A stretch of DNA of 64,000 nucleotides from Quercus robur (Eukaryota > Streptophyta > Magnoliopsida > Fagales > Fagaceae): contig NC_065543.1 in the NCBI RefSeq assembly GCF_932294415.1, positions 47,579,777 through 47,643,776 on the forward strand, given 5' to 3'. A program made the position numbers and the translations under genes. Below, piece by piece: positions 21,689-32,546 of this stretch. Under the pieces are notes generated by a model. The model was given only the letters and a program-made list of their open reading frames with translations, did not search any database and was not told the DNA's origin. Within the stretch, counting starts at the first letter, position 1, and each line of letters begins with the position of its first letter.

Positions 21689-24600
21689 ATGGAGACGCAA
21701 GCTGCGGAGGAGCCAGTACGGACGAAGATGGAGTCGCTGCGATTGACGTGCGAAAGAGAGATACAGATCCACCAACAGAAGATCGACTCTTACGCGTCGT
21801 CGTTTCGCAATTCCCTCCAATCCATCAAGTCCAGAGCTCAACAAACCGCCCAAAACCAAGGTTTGCTTCACGAACATGTGCTTTTTTTTTTTTTTTCAGT
21901 GTTTCCTTCACATTTCTGCGAAATTAGGGTTTTGATCTTTTGGGTCTGAGACTCTGTGAGCCTCGCTCAAATTAGGGTTTTTTGGTTGCAAAAAATGTCA
22001 CCTTGGTTAAGAAATTTTAGTTTAAATTTTACTTTTGATTTTGATTGTTTAGGAAAATTAGGGGAACTTAAAGCTAAACTCAGAGAGGCAGAGGATGATA
22101 TGGTAAAAGCCCTAGCAGGTAATTTTGATTATTTGAAAATTTTGAAAGAACTTGAATTTTGTTTTGATTTTTTTAGTCAATTTAATAAATTGATGGTGTG
22201 TATTTTTATTTGAAAAAAAAAAAGTGATTTTTATCAAGTTTTAAACTTTGTGTGTATTTTTTTTTTCTATTTTCTTTTGTTAATATTGTAATGTAGTGAA
22301 GACCCGGAAAGAGGCGAAGCGGATGGCGATAATGGACTCAATTGCTGCTCAAAGAGCTAGAGTAGAAGAGCTTAAAAGAAGTGTGCAAGTACAGAGTGCA
22401 AAGAGGGATCAATATGCTGCAATTATATCTCAACATTCTCTTGGTACTTTCCTCTCATTGTGTTGCTTGTTTGTTTTTTTGTAAGTTATATGTTTGCATC
22501 GTCTAATGTTTGTTTAGGATTTAGTTGAAGTCGGTGAGTAATGGGTTAATCCTGAAACGTCTGGTTTTATAGCGTGTTATGGATGTGAAGGTAGTAGTTT
22601 TGTACCCAATAGTCATCCTTGCCCAGTTTGTTTTCAATTATCTATGAAGGAGAAGAATGTAGGTTCGTTGTCAATATTTTGCATTTTTGCTGCAAATCAA
22701 CTTTTATGTGAGTCATGGAAGATGAATTAAGGTCATAAGGAGACATTCTTAATTCTGCAGGATTTGAAAATATTGGCCTCTGAGGTTCCACTGGTAGGAA
22801 TCATGTGCAGATTCATCATTCCCCGTTTGAGGAATTATGAAATTATTTACTTGTGTAGGATTTAGATGAAGTCAGTGAGTAATGGATTGGTCATGAAACA
22901 TATGGTTTTATAGTGTGTTATGGATGTGAAGATAGTAGTTTTGTACCCAATATTCATCCTTGCCCTATTGGTTTTCAATTATATGTGGAGGAAAAGAAAG
23001 TATGTTCATTGTCAATATTTTGCATTTTTGCTGCGAATCAACTTTTATGTAAGTAATGGATGATGAATTAAGGTCATAAGGAGACATTCTTATTCTGTAG
23101 GATTTGAAAATATTGGTCTCTAAGGGTCCACTGGTAGGAATCGTGTGCAGATTCATCATTCCCCATTTGAGGAATTATGATGTTATTTATTTGGTCTTCA
23201 GTTCAATCTGGAGCAGATATTCTATTTCTGAAACTAATATATGGAGACTTTAGTTCTCTACTAGTTTTTGTTAACTCTACCGCCTGGCCCAAGAACACCA
23301 AATTCATGCTTTGGCATATTTGAACTACTAGGAGTCTGATGTGGAAAGAGATCAATCATATCACTTTTGAAGAGGGATTATATATCATAGTTGTGGGGCT
23401 TGTGATTGTTAATTTATGTTACCTGCACCTCTTTTCTAATCTTCCCCATATTGGTTGATATGCCAGTTGATGCGATCCATAGGCAAAAAATCATCCATGA
23501 GAATATCATTAGCTGGGTCTCAGTGGTGCCTGTATATATTATGTGGCAAGTTGGGTTTTAGTTTGTGGTTTTACAGTTGTGAGGGCAACCATGACTAGTG
23601 GGAGACATGGCCTTATGATGGGGTCACCACATGTTAGTGTTTGATTTGAAGTATTTTGCTATTCTCATTTCTCAACAGCAATATTACTTCGTTACTCTTA
23701 TTTTTTCCTCCTTTTTCAATTATATGTTATTGTTTCGTATCTGCAAGAATTTCCATATATATTGGTTATGAGTTCTTAAGAGTGATGGTAATGGTTTTCT
23801 CACTTTATCTAACTGGTATTTTAAAGGTGTGTGAATCTTGGTTCCTCAATGACTATGTTAGACAACTTATATATTTCTTTTCAAGTTCTGGCACCTATTA
23901 CATTGTGTTTACATGTTTAATTGCAATTTGCAGTATGGACTCATATATGTATGAATATCTCAGTGGTATTTAATTACACTAAAATTTTGAGTCGGCCATG
24001 TGGTGACACTGAAACTTCTTAAGAATCTCTAACCATCTAGCAGCCAGTTGAAAGTCTTATTGTAGTTTGGACTGTCATGGGTAATATATCTTGATTTTGT
24101 ACAATAGTTGAAATTCTGTGCTGTACACACTTTTCTATTTATTTTTTGGTCTAAACCATTTTGTGAACATTGATATATATTGGTTTTGTTTGTAAATCTG
24201 AATCTGTATTGTGAAGTAAAGGATGGTCTAGATTACCACTTGTTCTCTGATCATTTTCTCTCATTTTGTACCATCAACAGCTTTGGCAGCATCTGAAGAA
24301 AAGAGTAACAAAGATGTTGAGTGTAAAAGTGAAACACAAGAAGCAATTTTGTGGTACAATAGGGTTCTTGGTTTCCATGTTGAAGCTGGACATGGTAATT
24401 GAAATTCAAAATCATGCGCTTTTATTTATGTATTTGTTTTTATCAAGAGTGACTTACTTACAAGTCTTTTGTTCTCTAGGGGTAAAATTCACCTTCAAGA
24501 ACATAAATTCGAGAAATCCAAATGAGGAGTACTCTCTCACCGTTCGCTATGCAAATGATACTTACACCTGTAAGTTATATAGACCTGTTATTGGTCATGT

Positions 24601-25316
24601 TCTAGTGTTAAATATATTCCAGTGACGTACGGATTAGATATTCATATATTTTCTATCACGTCAGTGTTAGATTGTGATCCACACTTGAATGACACCAAAG
24701 AGTTGATCTATGAGTTGAATAAAACCAATGGTTTATTCAAATTTGTCAGAATCATGAGAGAGAAGTTCCAAGAAGCTGCCACACAAGGTACAATCTTATC
24801 TTTTGCATCCTATCTAGTACATTACTCGTCTGATAAATGACATCCACTCAAAAATGAGAGCCGGTCTTCTCTAGTGAAACTCATTCCTGTAATCAAAGAG
24901 CCAAAAAGAAATTATTTTACCCTTAGTGACATGCATGTGGCACTTTACCTTACATTTTTCTTATATGGTAAAAATAAATTGACTAAAAAGTGGCCTTGCA
25001 CTTAAACGTTTTGTGTACAATTATAAAATTTTAGAAGAGTTTTATGGTAGGTTACTCTCTGTTTCCATAACCTTATATATGACTTAAAATAATACTTCAT
25101 TGTGCCATTTATGAATCGCCAGGATTTTTGCCCCAATTAACAAATCATCAAGAGTTGTCCACAATATCTACATCTGCTCCAGTTCTATCAATGTCAAGTG
25201 ACAGAAGTGAATCCTCAGCCACAAAAAATGACGACCAAGTTCTACATGAAGAAGGCAGTAGACCTTCTAAGAAAGCATACTATTTAAGAGGGTCGAAACC
25301 CTTATCATGGAGGTGA
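21689..25316 (+). CDS. SPC25: kinetochore protein SPC25 (7 exons)
   Basis: Subunit of the NDC80 complex, which ties centromeric chromatin to spindle microtubules. SPC25 pairs with SPC24 through a coiled coil and a C-terminal globular domain. Exons: 21689-21860, 22053-22118, 22297-22443, 24281-24394, 24480-24569, 24665-24787, 25123-25316. All junctions are GT-AG and in frame, giving 301 residues. Residues 1-130 are Lys/Glu/Gln-rich coiled coil (KLGELKAKLREAEDD, RARVEELKRSVQ). The globular domain, about 150-235, carries WYNRVLGFHVEAGHGVKFTF, SLTVRYANDTY and LFKFVRIMREKF, which I recognise from plant SPC25. The last 60 residues are Ser-rich and look disordered. An in-frame GTG at 21674 lies just upstream; the ATG at 21689 is the sensible start. 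Every intron is phase 1. Intron 3 (1.8 kb) holds a tandem duplication. Confidence 0.9.
22515..23194. repeat. tandem duplication (341-bp offset) in SPC25 intron 3
   Basis: TAGGATTTAG(T/A)TGAAGTC begins the unit at 22515 and again at 22856. The copies share CATCCTTGCCC, AATATTTTGCATTTTTGCTG and AATTAAGGTCATAAGGAGAC. They differ at scattered bases, so the duplication is not very recent. Confidence 0.9.
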
Positions 25317-26435
25317 TCCTATGCCATCAAAAATTTCTTATTGTAGTTATTGGTCCATGTATGTGTGGATGTAATTATTTGTTTTCGATCTTTATCTGCC
25401 AAACTCCTGTAATTGTTTTTGCATGCTGGACTGTTCCATTTAGAATGATCACTAATTGTTTGGATTTTCTTCGTCCTTTTTTCAAATAATGCATTGCCGG
25501 AAGTCTCATTAGCATTCTCTTAGCATTAAGATTTTAATTGCAAGAGGATTAAAAAAACACATAAAAAACTCGCTGCTAGACCTGATTAATAAGTGTTGAA
25601 TTAGCTTCGTAAATAGTATTAGCATTCTTTTGAGTGAACTTGAGTTGAAGTATGATAGTTACCTTAAAAAATAAAGGTTTTGAAAATATGTACAAGGTTT
25701 TTCTTTTGTACATTATCTATTGAAATTGAGAAAAAAGAAGGTTAAATTCGAAGTTCCGAAGTTAGATCAATTGCTGAAAAACAAGTTCCAACTTACAAAG
25801 CAAGTAAGAATGTTCTTAACTTAGTCTGGCTCAAAAGACAGAAAATAGAATCTGGTGGAAAACGAATTTCCTAAACTTTCTAGTGCTTTTGTTTTTACTC
25901 TTTTTGATGGCATATACTGGTACTAATCAGCCTCAACTCCATGTAATTGTTAAAATCTCTCCATTTTAAAATCAAAATCAAAGCAACTTTGTCTCTGTCC
26001 AGTAAAACACAATCGCATATAATTGATAATATTTTTTTTTATGAACTATTTAACTCTAAAAACAATACTGACTGTAGTCTAGGTAATTTAAGGCTTTTAA
26101 GTTTTAAGCACATAAAAAGAAGTGTTAGATGCATGCTTGCTCATGCATGCTTGCTTTTGAGCAATAATTGAGCAAGCATGAGTAAAAAAATCCCAACGAG
26201 AAAGGTTTTCTAATTTCTAATCAACTGCTTGTCAACTGTTAGATCAAATTTCATTTCAAAAACAGTTTCTCATTTCACTACGGAACTTCTTCAAGCATGG
26301 CCCATTTGGCTCCACATGATGTGTGGTAACCACACAACATAATTGTAGATATTATTACATAATAACTTTATTACTTAACTGATTGTTTAATATGTTAAGT
26401 CATAAGTGTATTCATATGTTTAATCTCTCTTATTA
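25317..26435. other. SPC25 downstream region, gene-free
   Basis: The first 150-200 bp presumably include the SPC25 3' UTR. Beyond that I see no gene. A CATGCTTGCT-rich imperfect palindrome lies at about 26130-26180. Confidence 0.4.
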
Positions 26436-26440
26436 GTATC

Positions 26441-28349
26441 TGTAGGGGCCTTTTTTCTGCGTATTGTGCGTTGGGCTGGGCTGCCTCCTCCGGTAATGGA
26501 CCCAAATGTGTCTGAGTAAGGGAGTTGGGGCCGGTCCAATTGTAACTCAACTTGGGCCGGTTTGTGCACAAATTATGCCTTGTCGGCCAGGAGTAGGCTT
26601 ACGGCAAGCAAAACTGTTTCAGATGAGTTACGGCAGACAGATATAATAATAATAACCGAAACAGAATACTCTGACTATTTAAATGAAATGGCCAAGTAAT
26701 CCCTACTTATAAAACATGATTACAGTCGTGATAATGTCATTTATAGTGAAAGTAAAGGAGAAAGAAAACAATATGAACTAATCAAGAATGAGCATAAATC
26801 AAGTTTTAAGTTTGGTCTGTCGAAGCAAAGCCAAAAAGGAGAGAACGCCTCCTCTCAATGCAAATAATCTCCCAAGAAAAGGTCCTGCCGTGGGGATTAA
26901 TGGCTTTGAGGGAGTCGGACCTGAATGGTTATTGCCCAAAAGGAATCCTTGTTACATTTTGGAAGAGAGCATGATTTGAAAAGGGAGAGAGGGAAACCGA
27001 CCTACTGGTGCATACCCATTGTATTATCTCTCTTTTTTCTTCAATTTCCTCTCTTTTTTTCTCTGTTTTCTTTCTTATCTTTTTTCTTTTCTTTTACTCT
27101 GTTTTCTTTTTACTCCGTGAATACTTTGTTTTTCGATCCCTTTTTCAGGGCACGGCAAGGGTCCTTTTATAGTGCCCGCTGTGGCCAGTTTTTTACTACT
27201 TTGCCCCTTAACTGCCTTTGTCTGGTCTGGGCGTACTTGCCGACCACCAAAGGTGTGTGACACTCACCCTTGTCAGACAAAGACAGGTTTGTTTCATTCC
27301 TCAGTCCATCGTAGCACTCTTTCCTGCCATGGCATAAATGCTTTCTCTCTCTTTCCCTCAAGGCATGCACCTAACGGTTCCCCCCTCAACCTTGCCTCTT
27401 TTGGGTGGTCTGTCATCCCAGCAGGACGTACCTCCCAAAAAGGCTTGGGCGGGAGCCGCAAAATAGGTCCTTTCCCCTCTCCCCACCACCAAATCATACC
27501 CCCTTTACCTCTTACCTCTGGGTCATGGCCCCACCACGTCCCATATTGGCTGGGTACAGGTTGGTGGTGCTTAGGCCTTGCGTGTGCTTTCCTTTCAAAT
27601 ATGTCCAAAACTCTATCTGCTGCTCATGCGTTTACCGTGATCAGGAGACTCTCCGTCCGTGTTTTCTGACCTCTTATGTGGACTTTTCTTTGGTTTCCCG
27701 CTCCATTTAAAAGTTGGATTTTGTCTGATGATGGGCCTTACATTTCTTTAGCCCACTCTCGATTTTCTTTATTTCTTGCAACGTTGTACTGTTATTCCTG
27801 CCATAATAACTTAATCCTGCTGGGCTACTTTTGGGCCAGTTGTTTATTCCTTCTCTCAGTGGCTTGTCATGACCACTGTTTTGCTTTTACTTATGGGCTC
27901 CTATGTCCCTTTGGGCTTTCCTTTGGGTATCTACGGTCCGTTTGCTTTCTTTGGGCTTCCTCGGCCCATTTGCTAATTCCACACTCCCATGGGCTTTTTA
28001 CTAACTTTATTGGGCTTCCCTGGCCCAATAACCTTATTCTCATCCTTGGGGATCATTGGTCTGCCATAAACCCCTTACTCTCTTAGTTTGCATTGCCTTG
28101 GGCCTGCGACGGCCCTTTCTCGCTTTTCTTTCTCATACACTGCCCATGGGATGCTATTTCTTTCTTTCCGGACTTCTTTGAGCCCACTTGCTTCTTCAAG
28201 ACCCATTTGTTTATTTGTTGGGCCTGTGATCCATTATTCCTGTCGTTTGAGCCTAATGGTTTTTTGCTATCTATTTTGTAAATTCCTTGTTGCCCTTATT
28301 ATTGGGCTTTCTTCCTGTCCGCCTGGACTCTCACAAATGGCCCTCAACA
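26441..28349. mobile_element. solo LTR of a retrotransposon, 5-bp target duplication
   Basis: A 1909-bp unit that begins TGTAGGGGCC and ends GGCCCTCAACA. It has TG...CA ends with imperfectly inverted termini and is flanked by the exact 5-bp sequence GTATC at 26436-26440 and 28350-28354. No second copy of the terminal sequence, no gag-pol and no primer-binding-site structure is visible, so a solo LTR left by recombination fits best. It is much richer in G+C than its neighbours and holds many GGGCTT and GGCCCA motifs. Frames of 90-165 codons here have no recognisable domain. The TATA-like CTTATAAAACATG near 26705-26718 could be the LTR promoter if the LTR is in + orientation. Confidence 0.75.
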
Positions 28350-28354
28350 GTATC

Positions 28355-28870
28355 ACTTAATTAAGGTTATTCTTTCCTTCAAGATTGTTATCTCTATTAT
28401 GTTTGGAAAATGATCTACTCTCGTTAAACCCTCTAATTCCCTCACATTTTTTAGCTGAATATGATGCGCATGACATCTATTATGTTTTCTTTATGTACTT
28501 TATTATTATTAATTTTGGTTAGTATTGCTCCCATTTTTTCAAGGTAACTCTAATTAGTAATTAGCACTTCTTTTATATGGCTAAGACAGCCATAATAGTG
28601 TTACTTATTTGTTTTCTTCTTTAAAGTGACATTTTTTTCCCCAATCCAGTAAACTTTCTATATGGACAACCTTTGTTGAATGTCCATCAGTCAGACAGCT
28701 CAAGATTCAAAATCATTTGCTCATATAAAGGGCAATACTCAATAATGCCACTCTGAGAATAAGCTCTCTGAGAAACTTCTAAAAAAAATTGGAAAGAGGC
28801 AAATTTGTAAGTAACAATGTGAGGTTAGGCAACTAGCTTTTTAATAATTTATTTCACAACATCAATGCAG

Positions 28871-28919
<49 letters not shown>

Positions 28920-29779
28920 TCATAAGAAGCATGCATATTCCTAGGCTTAATGGAAAAGTGAAGAAAGAAATCCTTTTTTTTTTTTTTTTGGTCTGTGCAG
29001 AGAATAGTTTATTCCTAGTCCTACTCCTAGACCTGGTATATGTTGCATGTTATTTTTTTTGTTCAATTTTTATAAGAAACGCAATGTTATTTGATAAAAA
29101 TTCATGTGAATATTTAAACACAATGCGTTTCATGAAAGCAAGAAACGTGGGAAATGACAAATTTTTACCATAAGTGTAGGAATTTCAATTCTCTCGTTTC
29201 ATGGGAAAATTGACTTTTATGGTAATAATAATTCTTGAGAATTTTATTAAATAAACCACCTAAATCCATAATTTTTTTTTTATTGTCTCAAAAAAAAAAA
29301 TCCATAATTTTTTTTTCTGGAAACCGATACTTTTATCCTTTATCCTAAGTTAGATTATTTATTTATTTATTTTTCATTAGTAAAGCTATGTCTCATGCGT
29401 GGCCATATGCCATAACTTCATCAGCTTCTTTTTTTCCCCACCCATGATTTTACATAGTATTATTTTTTTCCCTGGCCATCATTATTGCTACTTTACAAGT
29501 TAATTAAAATATTAGGGGGTGCTCATGAATAAACCTGGTCTGTTAAATCACAGCATGATTGCCAGAAAGAAAGCATGGATAGACCTGGTCTGAGAGAGCT
29601 CCTAGAGAGATTTTTTTAGTTGTACTGATAACTATTGAGACAACATTATTTACATTTAAAATCAAGGCATTGGATTATCATCAATCTCAACCACTGGAAC
29701 CTCCAAACCAATCTAATAGTATTTAGGAGTTCTCATATAATCCAAATACTTCCAAAGCAATCTAATAGTGTTTAGGATT
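28355..29779. other. gene-free; long poly-T run
   Basis: A run of 44 T lies at 28873-28916, with a second T run at about 28976-28990. This may be the tail of a minus-strand retroposon, but no body is recognised. No gene is seen. Confidence 0.45.
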
Positions 29780-30077
29780 TCTCATGTAATCAAAATATAA
29801 TAGCATAGTTATCTGTTATCTTGTAAACAAACCTTTATCTATGTATATACGTACATTTGAATATAAATATAAAAGTAGTAACTCTTGAAATATTTTCAAG
29901 AAAGCAAACCAAAACACAATTTAAGAGTTCTCATGTAATCCAAATACAATAGCATAGTTATCTATTATCTTGTAAACAAACATTTATCTGTATATGTATA
30001 TGTACGTACGTTTGAATATAAATATAAAAGTAGTAGCTCCTGAAATAATTTCAAGGAAGTAAAACCAAAACACAAAC
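29780..30077. repeat. two tandem copies of a 149-bp unit
   Basis: TCTCATGTAATC followed by AATAGCATAGTTATCT, TATCTTGTAAACAAAC and TTTGAATATAAATATAAAAG occurs from 29780 and again from 29929. There are scattered substitutions and small indels. The motif set resembles LTR-retrotransposon R/U5 sequence, but no element boundary is visible. Confidence 0.75.
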
Positions 30078-32006
30078 TCTTATTATTCTTTCTTTAACAA
30101 CTAAAGCTTATTAAGACAAACTTATAGTTGTGAATTGTGATTATTGATTAATCTTCATGTAATGCTAGCTGCTTAATTTTTGGTCACTACCAGCATAGTT
30201 TTTGTGTCGACTATCTACTTTTTAATGCAGCTATCGTCACACACTCACACTAAGGGAAAATTATAAATTCATCTAAAAAAAGGAAAATAATAAATATGTC
30301 TACAATTCTAAAGGTAATAGTATTGTGATGATTTTCCGTTTGAGATTACTCTTCTTTATTATAAGTTTTTAAGAGAAATTTGACATAGAAATTTTTTATA
30401 AATTCAACTGTTTATTCATGCGTTCTTCTTTTTTTTTTTTTTTTTTTTTTTTTTTGGCTGAACGTTCAATTATCATCTAATGACTACGAACTCCAAAATA
30501 AACTCTCTCCAGTAAGTTGAACCCAAATGGTACTTTTCATCAAAAGTGTTAAATCATGTGATCCAAAGTTAATCACTCAAAATGCTTCTGTCCTTTTGAT
30601 TGAGACCTATACAAATGCATATTAACCGAAAAGTGTTACTGTATTTTGACAAAGAATTATGCAATAATTCCATTTTTAAGCTTTGATTTTGCATAAAGTA
30701 AAACATATATGAGAAGGAGATCAAAGTAATTTTTTCACAATTTTTGTGCACATATCATTTTCCATAATTAACACTTAACCCGAAATCAGTAGGTTCCATA
30801 CAAATTATGATCCACCAGAAACCAAATAGGCCCACCCTTCCATGCTTGTCCCAAGTCCAACCTAAGGGCTAACCCAATCATCTCTCTTGCCCCCACCCCA
30901 CGAATGGAAATTTTGCAAAGCACAGTACTGAAAAGTGAAAACCCACAATCATGGTTCATCATTCACTAAAGAGAAATTGTATTTTCAAAATTTTTACGTC
31001 AAATTATTACAGGAAACCAACCTCTCAATTGGTTCACACACTGTACAAATCTTTCTAGACCAAATGTTACATCTGAGAGTGCTTAAAAAAAAACTTTAAG
31101 ACACCATTCCTTCTTGTTATTATAGTGCATAGGGATGCAATTTTAATAGCAAGTTATACCCTTCTTTTGAGCCATAAATTGGCCCCCCAAAAAAATTAGC
31201 TTTTATTTTCCTTGCATAATTTGGATAGGTAACACAATGCAATAGCTTCAAATCCATTCACAAGAAATTTCAACTTTTTTCACCTTTTAAATTTTTTTAT
31301 CCAATGGTTGAGATCAAAAGTTAACTCCTTGAGTTTTGATCTCAACCTTTGAAAATGTATTGTAGGCTATTGCACTGAATCTCAATCCTACATGCATATT
31401 TTACTAGGACTGTCAACTAATTCATGCACTTATTAGATTGTTGAATTGATGGGAAAATTTTGACTCGAATTAATGGACAACATGTAGTCCACAATGGGGC
31501 GTTCAAGGATTGATGGTTTGGTATTGGCTCAACTAAGAGGAATAATTCATGATATGGTTATGTAAATGTAATTGGACGCAATTTGGGATCAAGAAGATTC
31601 ATTGTAACTAAACACAATTAAAATAACACATTCAAGGATAATATATAGAGTAAAAGATTACATTAAAGAAAAAACTATAACACAATAAACTTGTGTGTGG
31701 TTGTTGGAAGAGGTTCATTTCTCTCAAAGGAGAGCTCTCTTCTTAATTGCATCTTGGTGGTTATTATCATAATAGGACACGTGTCTCTATAATCTTTATT
31801 CTTTAGGACAAATGTCTCAATGCATTGTCAAACTTCCCTTGATTTTTGGAGTCATCCAATTAGATTGTAACTCCTTTTCTTTAATTTTCTTGTGATTTGT
31901 AACTGCCATTCTGGCTAATGTCTACTATCATGTAAGACTCAAGTGTTTTTTTTTTTTTTCCAAGTGAAACACTCAAGTGATTTGAATACTTTTAAATTAG
32001 AGTCTA
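30078..32006. other. gene-free
   Basis: No gene is recognised. There is a poly-T run at about 30428-30455. The 60-codon reverse frame at 30569-30751 has no domain. Confidence 0.45.
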
Positions 32007-32175
32007 GTTAATGTATGCCCTTAGGGCATACATAGAACATATATTAACCATCCATTTTTGAAAATATTTTATTGGGATTTGAAAAAGTTGAAAAAAAGTT
32101 AATCACTTTTTCATTTTTCCATAAAAAAGTTTTTTTAAGTGGTTTTCTAATGTATGTCTTAAGGGCATACGTTAG
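32007..32175. mobile_element. MITE with palindromic ends
   Basis: The left terminus (32007-32035) is itself a palindrome, GTATGCCCTTAGGGCATAC. The right terminus (32147-32175) is a diverged version of the same, GTATGTCTTAAGGGCATAC, flanked by CTAA/TTAG. About 110 bp of A/T-rich DNA lies between. A target duplication could not be fixed. Confidence 0.6.
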
Positions 32176-32546
32176 TAAAACCTTTCAATTTATTAATGCC
32201 CATAGTTTGGCCTTTTGTTTGCTTGGGTCATTAATTGATTGGTGAGAATTAAACTTATATATATATATATATTATAAACATAAATATTTTCTTTACCATA
32301 TTTTTTTTATCCTATTAAGCATTTGGGATATACATGAGAGAGAGCGAGAGAGACAGGTGTAAACATTTGATATTTTGTTATTAAGAGGAGATGAGAAAGG
32401 AATAGTTCTCAAGCCCCTTTATTGTCAAATAGTATTTTAGAGGTCACTGACTAGTAGTCTTTTATGTTGTCTTCTGCATTTGTAAATACATAATCCTATT
32501 TACATGACTCCTAAGTCTCTAAATTTACAGAAGAATATGATACATT
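32176..32546. other. 3' flank of the dehydrogenase gene
   Basis: AT-rich with a short (TA)n run near 32258-32270 and a GAGAGAGCGAGAGAG stretch near 32337. It probably includes the 3' UTR of the minus-strand gene. Confidence 0.4.

Noticed and set aside
21674-21949. Longer SPC25 N-terminus from a GTG at 21674
   Set aside because: GTG starts are not expected in a plant nuclear gene. ATG at 21689 follows after five codons, and the frame's 3' part is intron.
27075-28360. Cluster of 60-165-codon frames
   Set aside because: They fall inside the GC-rich solo LTR, overlap in several frames and strands, and show no gag, protease or reverse transcriptase motif.
28873-28916. 44-T run as the tail of a minus-strand retroposon
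   Set aside because: No SINE, LINE or processed gene body could be recognised next to it. Long T runs are common across this window.
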